From NCBI RefSeq assembly GCF_002734215.1, contig NZ_NSEB01000004.1:317954-381953 (forward strand): a stretch of DNA of 64,000 bases. The letters run 5' to 3'. The translations under genes were made by a program, and so were the position numbers. Positions 16,235-24,501 of the stretch are shown here, piece by piece. The DNA is from Fredinandcohnia onubensis (lineage in GTDB: Bacteria > Bacillota > Bacilli > Bacillales > Bacillaceae_L). Positions within the stretch are counted from its first letter, which is position 1, and each line of letters opens with the position of its first letter. Below the pieces are notes generated by a model. It was not told the DNA's origin. It made no database searches and was given only the letters and a program-made list of their open reading frames with translations.

Positions 16235-16612
16235 ATGACAAAACCACTATTAAAAGGGATGGAAGGTGTATTTATCCCAGTCAAAGACCCTAAAGTATCC
16301 GCAAAATGGTATGCAGAAATACTTGGATTTAAATTGCTTTACATGGAGGAAGAAGCTGCGGTTATGAAGATTTCTGAACAAGCGCAGACTGTAGTTTGCT
16401 TAGTTCGAACCTTCAATCATCAACCAATGGCGTTTCCGGAAAATAACTTTGGTGTCGGAAAATATTATAATTTCATCCCTGAAGACATTGAAGAAACTCA
16501 CAAACTCTTACTTGAAAAGAATGTGAATGTAAATCCAATCGGAGGAGAAGGAACAACAAGATTCTTTACCTTCTACGACCCAGACAACAACCCATTAGGA
16601 GTTTGCCAATAA
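16235..16612 (+). CDS. VOC family (glyoxalase/bleomycin-resistance fold) protein
   Basis: A 125-residue vicinal-oxygen-chelate protein: GVFIPVKDPKVSAKWYAEILGFKLLYMEEEAAVMK in the first beta-alpha-beta unit, and FFTFYDPDNNPLGVCQ (DPDxNxxG) at the end. Members bind divalent metals for isomerase, dioxygenase or thiol-transferase chemistry; substrate unknown. CCGAGGAGGT is only one base from the ATG at 16226, so the ATG at 16235, ten bases away, is preferred. Confidence 0.85.
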   Translation: MTKPLLKGMEGVFIPVKDPKVSAKWYAEILGFKLLYMEEEAAVMKISEQAQTVVCLVRTFNHQPMAFPENNFGVGKYYNFIPEDIEETHKLLLEKNVNVNPIGGEGTTRFFTFYDPDNNPLGVCQ

Positions 16613-16614
16613 AG

Positions 16615-16643
16615 TGGGACAGGATCACTGTCCCATTGTTTTC
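16615..16643 (+). terminator. Intrinsic terminator of the serine hydrolase/GNAT/VOC unit
   Basis: Stem TGGGACA / TGTCCCA with a 7-base loop, then TTGTTTTC. The arms equal the outer arms of the GGGACA palindromes, but the middle differs. Confidence 0.75.
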
Positions 16644-16659
16644 TCAGGAAAAAAACAGG

Positions 16660-17391
16660 TCACTTCCTACAAGAAAATATCAACACGACTGGAATTCGTT
16701 GTCTTCTTTTATACTCATCATCATTTGAAAAATGTTCTCGTCGGGGAGCACCTTCACGTAAATCATCGATTCTAAAACCAGTCTCAGTCAGAGCCCGGAA
16801 GTACTGCTCAATCGTCCGGTGATATTTTACAACAATTTGATCTATCCAAGGTTCTTTTCTTTCGCCCTCAAGAAAATAATCATCAACTACCCAGTTCCCA
16901 CGCTTATCCCCTTCTTGTTTGCTTATGAAAGAAGAAGTTGTGAGGGGATGCTGGACACTGAACACAAATTTTCCGTTCTTTTTTAAAGCACGATACACGT
17001 TTTGAAAAAGAGACCGAATGTCTGAAATATAGTGTATGGCGAAGCGAGAAGCGACAATATCAAAGTGGTTTGAAGGAAAGCTGTATGTTTCCAGGTTTTC
17101 GTGATAAATGGTTCCATTCTCACTCTTAAGATTAAGCTTTGCAGCTGCGACCATCTGCTCAGAACCTTCAACACCCGTGTAATAGGAAGCACCTTGACTC
17201 AGTAAGTCTTTGCCAAAAGAGGCATCACCACAACCTAAATCTAGAATACTCTTATTTTGAAAATCACCGATTAGCTCATAAATAATCGGACTTTCGATTG
17301 CATTATTGGGACTATCCTTTCTACCTCTCCGCTTCATATAATTTGAAAAAAAGTCCTCGTGGTCGTATGCACTTGCTCCTCGAAATTCCAT
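16660..17391 (-). CDS. Class I SAM-dependent methyltransferase
   Basis: A 243-residue methyltransferase. Motif I is SILDLGCGDASFGKDLL, motif II has the acidic end TGVEGSEQMV, and post-I FDIVASRFAIHYISD and ALKKNGKFVFSVQHPL follow the type 11 fold. The C-terminal half (YFRALTETGFRIDDLREGAP) also occurs in related Bacillus proteins. The target is unknown. AAAGGGG is upstream of the ATG. It diverges from a second, different methyltransferase gene. Confidence 0.88.
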   Translation of the reverse strand: MEFRGASAYDHEDFFSNYMKRRGRKDSPNNAIESPIIYELIGDFQNKSILDLGCGDASFGKDLLSQGASYYTGVEGSEQMVAAAKLNLKSENGTIYHENLETYSFPSNHFDIVASRFAIHYISDIRSLFQNVYRALKKNGKFVFSVQHPLTTSSFISKQEGDKRGNWVVDDYFLEGERKEPWIDQIVVKYHRTIEQYFRALTETGFRIDDLREGAPRREHFSNDDEYKRRQRIPVVLIFSCRK

Positions 17392-17509
17392 CCACTCATA
17401 ACCCCTTTCTCACCAGTATTTTCTCATTGCTAATGGTTATTTTAACATGTATTGTAAAATTATGGAGTGAAATTAACGTTTTATAGAATGGTTGAAAGGA
17501 GAATGCCGA

Positions 17510-18292
17510 TTGAGTGAGTGGAAGGAGCTAATCAAGGATTCGCAAGCAAGATGGGAAGAGAATGCGGAACATTGGGATGATTATATGGGAGACGAAAGTA
17601 ATCGATATCATCGCGAACTGATTCGCCCTTATACTGAAAAACTATTAAACATAAAAGATGGCCAGGCCATAGTAGACATTGCTTGCGGAAACGGAAACTT
17701 TTCAAGGAGACTTGCAGCATTGGGAGCAGATGTTGTTGCCTTTGATTACTCTGAGAAAATGATAGAACGGGCAAAAATGAGAACGAAGGACTACATAGAT
17801 CAAATCGATTATAAAGTTGTGGATGCAACTAGTAACGAGGAATTGTCTCAACTTGGAACTGGAAAATTTGATCGTGCAGTAGCCAATATGGCCTTAATGG
17901 ACATAGCGGATATCACGCCTTTAGTCAAATCCTTACACCAGATGTTAAAGCCAAATGGCGTTTTTGTTTTTTCGATCACACATCCATGCTTTCAACCACC
18001 CGGTGTCCGTAAAGTCACGGAAACTGAAGAAAGGAATGGAAATGTAATCACTAGAAATAGTATTCAACTTTCAAGATATCTCACACCAGAACCGTATGAA
18101 GCCATCGGTATAAAAGGACAGTCCAGTCCACATCTCATGTTCCACCGCCCTTTATCGTATTATCACAATCTATTTTTCGAAGCTAATTTTGTGTTGGACG
18201 GTATGGAAGAACCAAGCTTCCAAAATGAGACCGATAAATTTGATTGGCTAGAGATTCCACCTGTACTTATCTTGCGGTTTCGAAAAAAATGA
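17510..18292 (+). CDS. Class I SAM-dependent methyltransferase
   Basis: A 260-residue methyltransferase. Motif I AIVDIACGNGNFSRRLA, acidic motif VVAFDYSEKMIERAK, then FDRAVANMALMDIADI and LKPNGVFVFSITHPCFQPP. The frame opens at TTG 17492; AAAGGAGA lies 7 bases before the TTG at 17510, giving SEWKELIKDSQARWEENAEHWDDYMGD, a typical N-terminal cap. It is divergent from the methyltransferase at 16660 and only loosely similar to it, so it is not a recent duplicate. Confidence 0.88.
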   Translation: MSEWKELIKDSQARWEENAEHWDDYMGDESNRYHRELIRPYTEKLLNIKDGQAIVDIACGNGNFSRRLAALGADVVAFDYSEKMIERAKMRTKDYIDQIDYKVVDATSNEELSQLGTGKFDRAVANMALMDIADITPLVKSLHQMLKPNGVFVFSITHPCFQPPGVRKVTETEERNGNVITRNSIQLSRYLTPEPYEAIGIKGQSSPHLMFHRPLSYYHNLFFEANFVLDGMEEPSFQNETDKFDWLEIPPVLILRFRKK

Positions 18293-18376
18293 TTAGGTGC
18301 AAAAACGTCCCAATAGGGTTGGGTCTAATAAAGATAAGGTTTATAATGAATGTATGGATGGATAGGAGGAGAAAAG

Positions 18377-18643
18377 ATGTACATAACAGACGAGGCGAAG
18401 CAATTATTGGAAAAGTCAGGTGCTGTGGGAATTCGACTTTACACAGTTCCTAGTCACGAACATGGACCGCAAATCGCTTTAGCAATAGTTGAACCACATG
18501 AGTTTGACCGTGTTCAAACGATTAAAGGAATCAAAGTAGCCTTTGATCCAAGTGTAACTGGAACGGAAGTCTTAACGTTAGACAAAGAAGAAACTGAACA
18601 TGGAGTTGGATTGGTGTTAACTGGCCCAGGAAGTTATTCGTAA
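18377..18643 (+). CDS. HesB/IscA-like protein lacking the cluster cysteines
   Basis: An 88-residue protein of the HesB/YadR/YfhF type: MYITDEAKQLLEKSGAVGIRLYTVP, VEPHEFDRVQTIKGIKVAFDP and the C-terminal GVGLVLTGPG. A-type iron-sulphur carriers have a conserved Cys plus a C-terminal C-G-C, but this protein contains no cysteine at all, so it cannot hold a cluster in the usual way. GGAGGAG is 6 bases before the ATG at 18377. It is followed after 14 bases by a rhodanese gene and is probably co-transcribed with it. Confidence 0.7.
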   Translation: MYITDEAKQLLEKSGAVGIRLYTVPSHEHGPQIALAIVEPHEFDRVQTIKGIKVAFDPSVTGTEVLTLDKEETEHGVGLVLTGPGSYS

Positions 18644-18657
18644 AAGGAGGAATGAAA

Positions 18658-19005
18658 ATGCCCCTTAAAAAGATTACACCTGAGGAGTTATTTCAGAAAA
18701 TGAATACTCAGGAAAAGGTTTTCCTTTTAGACGTAAGAGCAGAGGACAAGTACAATGACTTTCATATTGAAGGACCAAGTATTGAGAGTCAAAACATTCA
18801 TAAAGAGGAAATTTTTAAATCAGAAGAAAACAAGAATGTTGCGGTTAAGTCCTTACCAAAAAATCAAGAGATAGTCGTAACATGCACAACAGGAAATTCT
18901 GCTACTAAATGTGCAAACATCCTTTCAAATCAAGAATACAATGTTGCCGTTTTAGAGGGTGGAATTACGGCGTGGAAGGAATTTTTAAAAGCCAAAGAAG
19001 AATAG
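18658..19005 (+). CDS. Rhodanese-like domain protein
   Basis: A 115-residue single rhodanese domain: LLDVRAEDKYNDFHIEGP near the N-terminus, and the active-site loop VTCTTGNSATKCANIL with nucleophile C76, then AVLEGGITAWKEFL. It would carry a persulphide for sulphur transfer. A 25-residue insert after the DVR motif (SQNIHKEEIFKSEENKN) is lysine-rich. GGAGG is 7 bases before the ATG at 18658; an ATG at 18652 is too close. It pairs with the HesB-like gene. Confidence 0.88.
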   Translation: MPLKKITPEELFQKMNTQEKVFLLDVRAEDKYNDFHIEGPSIESQNIHKEEIFKSEENKNVAVKSLPKNQEIVVTCTTGNSATKCANILSNQEYNVAVLEGGITAWKEFLKAKEE

Positions 19006-19014
19006 TGAACAACG

Positions 19015-19047
19015 AAATCGATCGCTAATGGTATGCGGTCGATTTTT
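19015..19047 (+). terminator. Intrinsic terminator of the HesB-like/rhodanese unit
   Basis: Stem AAATCGATCGC / GCGGTCGATTT with one G-U pair, 9-base loop, then TTTTTG. Confidence 0.85.
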
Positions 19048-19168
19048 GTAACTAAATTTTAATGTCCGGATTTGATTTGTTCGCCTTTCATGATTGTATA
19101 ATAGAAACATATATTTAGGTATGTAGTCCTCCTGTTTCCAAGTCATGTATCTGAGGGGAGATGGCAAA

Positions 19169-19531
19169 ATGAGTTACGAGATGAGAATCGCGACGATGCT
19201 GGCTGATCAAATTGATGGTTTTATTCAACTCGTTCAAGAAAACTATGAAAATAAACATAAAACCTACATCGAAAATCCGGATAAATGGTACCAAGTGAAA
19301 CTACTCACCGAAGAATTTAAGTTTCAACTTAACGCATCCGAACTTAGGAGAATCAACCGATTTTCTTGGAATGAAAAGTACACCATCTTATTAGTTGATG
19401 ATGTTCAAAAGGGCTTGGATGTGATTGAGGAATACGTCGAGAGAAACTATGACGAGTTATTTATGTCAACGGGCAGACTTCACACATTAAGGAGTTTTTG
19501 TTCGTCACTTAAAATAAACCACCGAAATTAA
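19169..19531 (+). CDS. Conserved hypothetical protein (120 residues)
   Basis: A mostly helical, charged cytoplasmic protein (MSYEMRIATMLADQIDGFIQ, ENYENKHKTYIENPDKWYQ, LRRINRFSWNEKYTILLVDDVQKGLDVIEEYVERNYDE). The family is not recognised. AGGGGAG is spaced 8 bases before the ATG at 19169; the frame opens at 19145 without a ribosome binding site. The stop codon lies inside the downstream terminator hairpin. Confidence 0.6.
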   Translation: MSYEMRIATMLADQIDGFIQLVQENYENKHKTYIENPDKWYQVKLLTEEFKFQLNASELRRINRFSWNEKYTILLVDDVQKGLDVIEEYVERNYDELFMSTGRLHTLRSFCSSLKINHRN

Positions 19532-19545
19532 TCCGGTGGTTTTTG
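19516..19545 (+). terminator. Intrinsic terminator overlapping the end of the preceding gene
   Basis: Perfect 9-bp stem AAACCACCG / CGGTGGTTT with a 9-base loop containing the stop region, followed by TTTG. It may also serve the convergent gene at 19557. Confidence 0.85.
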
Positions 19546-19556
19546 TGTATGTATTA

Positions 19557-19838
19557 TTATCTATTTTTGTAATACCAAAGCACCCGTCTTAGATGAAATG
19601 TACTTTTTTCTATTCCTTTTTTAAAAACTAAGTATAATCCAAGAATAAAAGTAATAATTAAAATGACATGAATAACGTAATACCAAAAAGGGTGATTATA
19701 AAATGTTGTAGTAGTAGTAATTCCAGTGCTCAAATCTGTCATTTCTAACTGGCTAGGAATAGGATTATAAAGTATATCGATAGTTAAATAAGTTAGTATA
19801 GATTGTAGAATAAGAAATATTCCGATTGTTTCTTTCAT
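19557..19838 (-). CDS. Two-span membrane protein (93 residues)
   Basis: Hydrophobic helices at about 4-22 and 50-70 enclose an external loop with the threonine run TGITTTTTFY. The C-terminus is basic (FHLRRVLWYYKNR), which suggests both ends are cytoplasmic. TGGAGGT is spaced 7 bases before the ATG. Family not recognised. Confidence 0.6.
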   Translation of the reverse strand: MKETIGIFLILQSILTYLTIDILYNPIPSQLEMTDLSTGITTTTTFYNHPFWYYVIHVILIITFILGLYLVFKKGIEKSTFHLRRVLWYYKNR

Positions 19839-20062
19839 TATTTTACCTCCATCGACCGATTCACTATATACATTTTAACATAAAAATAGTAAGTTTTTCC
19901 TATAAATTCCATATCGTTGGCATTAATTAAATGATAATGAAATGTAGAGACATGGGTTACTAAAATTATGTAAAGAATCGACGTTGACATCAAATTATAA
20001 AAGGAATAATGATAATTTTTGTTGAATTAATTATACAAGTATGATTTAACGGAGGAATTAAA

Positions 20063-20557
20063 ATGTTTTCATATACAATCTGTTTCATTAAGCAAGGGAA
20101 TAAAATCCTACTTCTTAATCGCGAGTCCCCTGAGTGGATGGGAATTTGGAATGGTGTTGGCGGCAAATTAGAGGAAGGGGAGAACCCCTTTGAATGTATC
20201 ATTCGAGAGATACGAGAGGAAACGGGAATTGAGATAGAACCTCAAAATATAGAGCATAAAGGTAATATTACATGGACAAATCCAACTCATTCTTATTTTG
20301 ATGGAATGTACGTTTATGTAGCGGAGCTGCCTGAGTCCTATCACTACTCTACACCAATTAAAACCGATGAAGGTATTTTGGATTGGAAAGACATAACTTG
20401 GATCATACATCCAAAAAACGTAGGCTTAGCAAATTTGAAATTTTATTTGCGAGAAGTTTTACAAGATGAAACAAACTATGAACATCGATTCATTTATGAC
20501 GGGGATGACGTTGTGGATTTCAGCAGAATACCCTTGGTTGAACCAGTTCTAAAATAA
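20063..20557 (+). CDS. Nudix hydrolase (MutT/8-oxo-dGTP-type)
   Basis: A 164-residue Nudix protein with a complete Nudix box from G34 to I56 (GKLEEGE, then REIREETGI; catalytic E52 and E53). The start FSYTICFIKQGNKILLLNRESPEWMGIWNGVGG is typical of the MutX/YvcI group, which includes 8-oxo-dGTP diphosphatases. GGAGG lies 7 bases before the ATG. Substrate specificity is inferred from the group only. Confidence 0.88.
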   Translation: MFSYTICFIKQGNKILLLNRESPEWMGIWNGVGGKLEEGENPFECIIREIREETGIEIEPQNIEHKGNITWTNPTHSYFDGMYVYVAELPESYHYSTPIKTDEGILDWKDITWIIHPKNVGLANLKFYLREVLQDETNYEHRFIYDGDDVVDFSRIPLVEPVLK

Positions 20558-20926
20558 TAGATAGAAGGTGACTTGTTTTTATCCAACTTATCTGTTCAAC
20601 TTCGGACAAGGGCGGGGCGAAAAAGCGGGCTTGTGTCTGAAACTATGTGAACTTCAGACAAGGCCGAGTGGAAAAAGCCGTCTTGTGTCCGAAGCAGTTC
20701 AAGCATGGGACAAGGAGCGGTAATCATCGTACTAATAGCCTTTTTTTGCGAGTAAACTGTTTTAATACTTCTAAAATAAAAATAAGTTTAGTACCATACT
20801 TATTCGCCTCCATTAGTGCAAGTACAATCGTTATTTTTATAATAAGTCTTTAATTTATGGGTGACTTTTGATATAATTATTCTGAAAATTGACAATTTTA
20901 CAATATAAAAAAGGGGGTTAATAAAA
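20558..20926. other. 369-bp non-coding stretch with hairpin repeats
   Basis: The left half carries two copies of a hairpin repeat (20601-20694) plus a fragment GGACAAGGAGCGG at about 20708-20720. The right half (20850-20925) is AT-rich and should contain the promoter of the lipoprotein gene; GGGGG at 20912 is its ribosome binding site. The open frame across the repeats has no coding features. Confidence 0.5.
20601..20694. repeat. Tandem pair of hairpin repeats (TTCGGACAAG type)
   Basis: Copy 1 (20601-20642) has arms TTCGGACAAG / CTTGTGTCTGAA around GGCGGGGCGAAAAAGCGGG. Copy 2 (20653-20694) has arms TTCAGACAAG / CTTGTGTCCGAA around GCCGAGTGGAAAAAGCCGT. Each folds into a hairpin with a GAAAAA tip; copies are about 52 bp apart. 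They are unlike the GGGACA palindromes except for the GGACAAG word. Confidence 0.75.
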
Positions 20927-21445
20927 ATGAAAAAATTTAGTCTTTGGTCGGTACTACTGGTATTGGTATTGTTCGTCAGTGCTTGTGGTGCGGGTGGAAG
21001 TTCAGAAACAGGTGGGGACGGGATCAGCGAAGATGGTATCTTAACAATAGGTGAAACTGGTCTTTATGCAACCAAGGGTGGCGATTTTGAAGTGACAATA
21101 AATAGTGTGAAGAAAGAAGCCGGAGGAGATGGAGAGACGGCTTTAAGGGGTACATATGTCGTTGCAAATGTGACGATAACGAGTAGAGCATCAGAGACAA
21201 CAAACTTAGAAAAAGTATTACCATTTAAAATCTTTGTAGATGACATTGTCAACTGGAACACAGTAACAGCTGGCAAAGAGTTCAGTTTTGGAAAGCAAAT
21301 TGCAGGGGAAATCGCTGGAGGTGATTCCATAACTGGTGAACTTATATTTGATGCTCGTGAATCTGAAACATATAAAATACTGCTTGGTGGAAAAGCAGAA
21401 CCCAATAAACTTGAATGGAGCCTAGCTTCAGAAGACTTTCAATAA
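20927..21445 (+). CDS. Lipoprotein, DUF4352-like
   Basis: A 172-residue exported lipoprotein. The signal peptide MKKFSLWSVLLVLVLFVSAC ends in a lipobox (VSAC, lipidated C20), and a Gly/Ser/Asp-rich linker follows. The body has an immunoglobulin-like DUF4352 pattern: strands around DFEVTINSVKKE, TYVVANVTITSRASE and SITGELIFDARESETYKILLG. Function is unknown; such proteins often act as surface or sensor modules. Monocistronic with its own terminator. Confidence 0.8.
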   Translation: MKKFSLWSVLLVLVLFVSACGAGGSSETGGDGISEDGILTIGETGLYATKGGDFEVTINSVKKEAGGDGETALRGTYVVANVTITSRASETTNLEKVLPFKIFVDDIVNWNTVTAGKEFSFGKQIAGEIAGGDSITGELIFDARESETYKILLGGKAEPNKLEWSLASEDFQ

Positions 21446-21468
21446 GAACATATAGTTTTTTCTTTTCG

Positions 21469-21507
21469 AAAAGTGGTACTGGATTAAGATCTGGTACCAC
21501 TTTTTCT
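21469..21507 (+). terminator. Intrinsic terminator of the lipoprotein gene
   Basis: Stem AAAAGTGGTAC / GTACCACTTTT with a 14-base loop, then TTC. Confidence 0.88.
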
Positions 21508-21631
21508 ATTGTGAAACAGGAACAAAGTCATAGTCTATTCGAATCTCCTATGATAAAATTCTAGTAGTTTAATATGTAGAAAATTGTCGAAATGTGATGC
21601 AGTATTATCTGATACATCAGGGAAGAGGGAA

Positions 21632-23323
21632 ATGATGAAAATAAAAACAAAATTAGGTTTTCTTGTTTCACTTTTATTAGTGGCTCTACTTTTCTCAGGC
21701 GCTTTATCAATCTATATTCAGAATGAAACTGAGAAGGCATCTAGAACATTAGAAGAAAATCAAACCTTACAATTTACTCTAAAGTCGATAGAATACCGTT
21801 TTACAGGGATCTCCAATGACGAGAGGGCTTTTCTTCTTACGGGTGATGAAGAACTAGTCAATGGAATTGAGAAAAAGGTAAATGATTTGGAGGGATATTT
21901 TACTGAAATCAAGAACATGCGACTGGATTCCGAAAATACAGAGGCAGTAGAAGAAATCAAGGATAACTTACAAACATATCTTGAAACAAATAAAAAGGTT
22001 GTACATGCTTACACAAATGGAGATCAGGAAGAAGCGCTCACGATCCATATGGAAGAACAAAGAACAATCAGAAAAGAATTGGTAGATCCATCTGTTGAAT
22101 CTCTTATAAATGAAGTTACCCAAACGATTAAACGTGACACAAAATCTTTAGAAAATAGGCAAGAAATAAGTTCAATCATATTGTATGCAGTGATGGTTAT
22201 CTCAATTATTGGTGGAGTTTTAGCTTCAACTTTCATAATAAGATCAATTGATAAACCAGTACGGATCATGAATAGGCGTTTGAAGGAAATTGCAGAAGGT
22301 GAGGCAGACCTCACACAGGCGATATCAATAAAAACAAAAGATGAATTAGGGGAAATGGCGTCATCCTTTAACTTGATGGTTAGTAAGTTAAGAGATTTAG
22401 TAAGTCAGGTAGCGATGAATGCAGAGCAAGTTGCTGCAGCTTCAGAACAATTATCAGCAAGCTCTGAAGAAACAACAAGAGCAACAGAAGTGATTGCGTC
22501 GACTGTTCAAGAGGTAGCGGCGGGAACTGACCAACAAGTAGTAAGCTTGAACGAGACCAATCAAACGGTTAATGAATTAACCTCACTTTTAAAACAAATA
22601 GATACAAGCTCAAAGATTGTATCTAAGACATCATTTGAAGCCTCTGATAAAGCAATTGATGGTAGTAATTTAGTTTCTGGAATTATTCATCGAATGGATG
22701 AAATCAGTCAAACTGTGAATCACCTCTCTCAAAAAGTGAAGAAGTTAGGGGAAAGCACAAATCAAATTAACCAAATCATTGGAGTAATCACTGGTATTGC
22801 CGAGCAGACAAATCTATTAGCTTTAAATGCAGCAATCGAAGCAGCGAGGGCAGGAGAACATGGAAGAGGATTTTCAGTAGTAGCAGATGAAGTTAGAAAA
22901 CTGGCAGAACAATCGTCGGTTTCTGCCCAGCAAATATCGACGCTAATTAAGGTTATTGAAACAGATACTGAGGAAACCGTGCGCTCAATGGATGACACGA
23001 CAACAAAAGTTTCCGATGGGATTAATTATATTCAAGACGTTGGAGGCTCATTTAATCAGATCGGGCAGGCTACGCAAGAGGTTACCTCTCAAATTCAAGA
23101 AATTACATCCGCAGTGCATGAATTATCAGCAGGAGCGGACGAGATGGTAAAGAGTATGGAAGTGGTTGCGGAGATCACTCATCAAACCTCTGATGGCACA
23201 CAAAATATGTCATCGTCTACTGAAGAACAACTTGCTGCAATGGAAGAGATAACCGCATCTTCTTCTTCATTAACCGAAATGGCAGAAGAATTACAAGAGT
23301 TGATTAAAAAGTTTAAAATTTAA
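21632..23323 (+). CDS. Methyl-accepting chemotaxis protein
   Basis: A transmembrane receptor of about 563 residues. TM1 (about 5-30) is followed by a roughly 150-residue external four-helix sensor, TM2 ([21 protein letters not shown]), a HAMP domain ([24 protein letters not shown]...), and a long cytoplasmic coiled coil. The CheA/CheW tip is [20 protein letters not shown] followed by [13 protein letters not shown]. The frame opens at 21584, but GAAGAGGGA indicates ATG 21632 or 21635. No chemotaxis genes lie nearby, so it is an orphan receptor of unknown ligand. Confidence 0.93.
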   Translation: MMKIKTKLGFLVSLLLVALLFSGALSIYIQNETEKASRTLEENQTLQFTLKSIEYRFTGISNDERAFLLTGDEELVNGIEKKVNDLEGYFTEIKNMRLDSENTEAVEEIKDNLQTYLETNKKVVHAYTNGDQEEALTIHMEEQRTIRKELVDPSVESLINEVTQTIKRDTKSLENRQEISSIILYAVMVISIIGGVLASTFIIRSIDKPVRIMNRRLKEIAEGEADLTQAISIKTKDELGEMASSFNLMVSKLRDLVSQVAMNAEQVAAASEQLSASSEETTRATEVIASTVQEVAAGTDQQVVSLNETNQTVNELTSLLKQIDTSSKIVSKTSFEASDKAIDGSNLVSGIIHRMDEISQTVNHLSQKVKKLGESTNQINQIIGVITGIAEQTNLLALNAAIEAARAGEHGRGFSVVADEVRKLAEQSSVSAQQISTLIKVIETDTEETVRSMDDTTTKVSDGINYIQDVGGSFNQIGQATQEVTSQIQEITSAVHELSAGADEMVKSMEVVAEITHQTSDGTQNMSSSTEEQLAAMEEITASSSSLTEMAEELQELIKKFKI

Positions 23324-23324
23324 T

Positions 23325-23378
23325 GGGACAAGGGACAAGGGACAAGGGACAAGGGACAAGGGACCTGTCCCTGTGTCC
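23325..23378. repeat. GGGACA palindrome with (GGGACAA)x5 expansion
   Basis: Five exact head-to-tail copies of the 7-bp unit GGGACAA (23325-23359) run into GGGACCTGTCCCTGTGTCC (23360-23378), the right-hand part of the GGGACA palindrome. It starts one base after the chemotaxis receptor stop codon. The left arm has thus been multiplied, which points to slipped-strand replication. Confidence 0.9.
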
Positions 23379-23383
23379 ACGAG

Positions 23384-23413
23384 GCGTTAATCAATGGATT
23401 AACGCTTTTTTTA
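23384..23413 (+). terminator. Intrinsic terminator of the chemotaxis receptor gene
   Basis: Perfect 9-bp stem GCGTTAATC / GATTAACGC with a 4-base loop, then TTTTTTTA. It lies just after the GGGACA repeat. Confidence 0.9.
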
Positions 23414-23493
23414 TTTTTTATTACTTCTTATTTAATAAATTTTCTTTTTAGTGGGAAATGTAAGAGTGATAAAAAATAGATAGGGTGATTTCG

Positions 23494-24453
23494 ATGAAAT
23501 TTTATAAGGTGATCAATATCTTTATTGTGTCTTTATTACTCTTTGTATTAGCTGCTTGTGGTGGTGGAGATGAAAACGGAAATGGGAATGGTGAAGGACT
23601 TGAGGGTAGTGTTGTAATAGATGGGTCAGGAACCGTTTTCCCGTTAATGACAAAGCTCGCCGAAGATTACATGATTAATGAGCAGGAGAACGTGTCGGTT
23701 GAAGTAAGCCGCTCTGGGACAAGTGCTGGTTTTAAAAAGTTCCTGGTAGAAGGTGGCGGAACAGATTTCAATAATGCCTCACGAAAGATAAAAGAGGAAG
23801 AGCTTACAAAAGCTGAGGAACTAGGAATTACGGTAAAAGAATTAAAGGTTGCACTCGATGGAATAACAATTGTCGTGAATAAGGAAAATGATTGGGCAAC
23901 AGAGCTTACCCAACAGGAAATCGTTGATATCTTTCTTGCGAGTGCTGGTAAAAAGAATTGGTCAGATGTTCGAGAAGGATTCCCTAATGAACCGATAAAA
24001 ACATATGGTCCAAACGAAAACCATGGTACATACGAATTCTTTTGGGAAACCATTATGAAAGAGCAGGATCTCGTGGAAGATATTAATCTACAGCAGGATT
24101 ATGCGACCTTAGTGAGCTTGGTGTCAAAAGATAAAAATGCAGTTGCGTTCTTTGGTTATGGCTATTATGCAAGCAATAAGGATCAATTGAATGCGATTAA
24201 GATTGATTTTGGTAATGGCCCGGTAGAGCCTTCTCTTGACACGATTAAAGAAGACGGTGCATATGCTCCATTTACTCGTCCCGTATTTACCTATCTAAAC
24301 GAGGGGATGGCTAAAGAGAAGCCACAGGTTCTAGACTTTGCTATCTATACGATGAAGAATGCAGGAACTGCGGCAGCAGAAACAGGTTTTGCGCCATTAC
24401 CAGAAGAGGAGCTTCAGGCATCTGTTGATTACTTAGAAGGCTTAAAACAGTAG
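23494..24453 (+). CDS. pstS: Phosphate ABC transporter substrate-binding lipoprotein PstS
   Basis: A 319-residue extracytoplasmic phosphate-binding protein. The signal peptide ends in the lipobox LAAC, followed by GGGDENGNGNGEG. Phosphate-binding segments are VIDGSGTVFPLM near the N-terminus and SRSGTSAGFKKF with NASRKIKEEE. TAGGGTGA precedes the ATG at 23494 (a GTG at 23485 is also in frame). It heads pstSCAB-phoU. No clear PhoP box (repeated TTAACA-like hexamers) is visible in the 80 bases upstream. Confidence 0.93.
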   Translation: MKFYKVINIFIVSLLLFVLAACGGGDENGNGNGEGLEGSVVIDGSGTVFPLMTKLAEDYMINEQENVSVEVSRSGTSAGFKKFLVEGGGTDFNNASRKIKEEELTKAEELGITVKELKVALDGITIVVNKENDWATELTQQEIVDIFLASAGKKNWSDVREGFPNEPIKTYGPNENHGTYEFFWETIMKEQDLVEDINLQQDYATLVSLVSKDKNAVAFFGYGYYASNKDQLNAIKIDFGNGPVEPSLDTIKEDGAYAPFTRPVFTYLNEGMAKEKPQVLDFAIYTMKNAGTAAAETGFAPLPEEELQASVDYLEGLKQ

Positions 24454-24501
24454 CTAGAGTAGGTTCTCTCTTCGTATCAGTGGGTTAAAGGGGGATAAGG
24501 A

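Noticed and set aside
20647-20853. 68-residue open frame across hairpin repeats
   Set aside because: No ribosome binding site; sequence is repeat-derived.
23414-23493. PhoP boxes before pstS
   Set aside because: No set of TTAACA-like hexamers at 11-bp spacing is visible; regulation by phosphate is assumed from function only.
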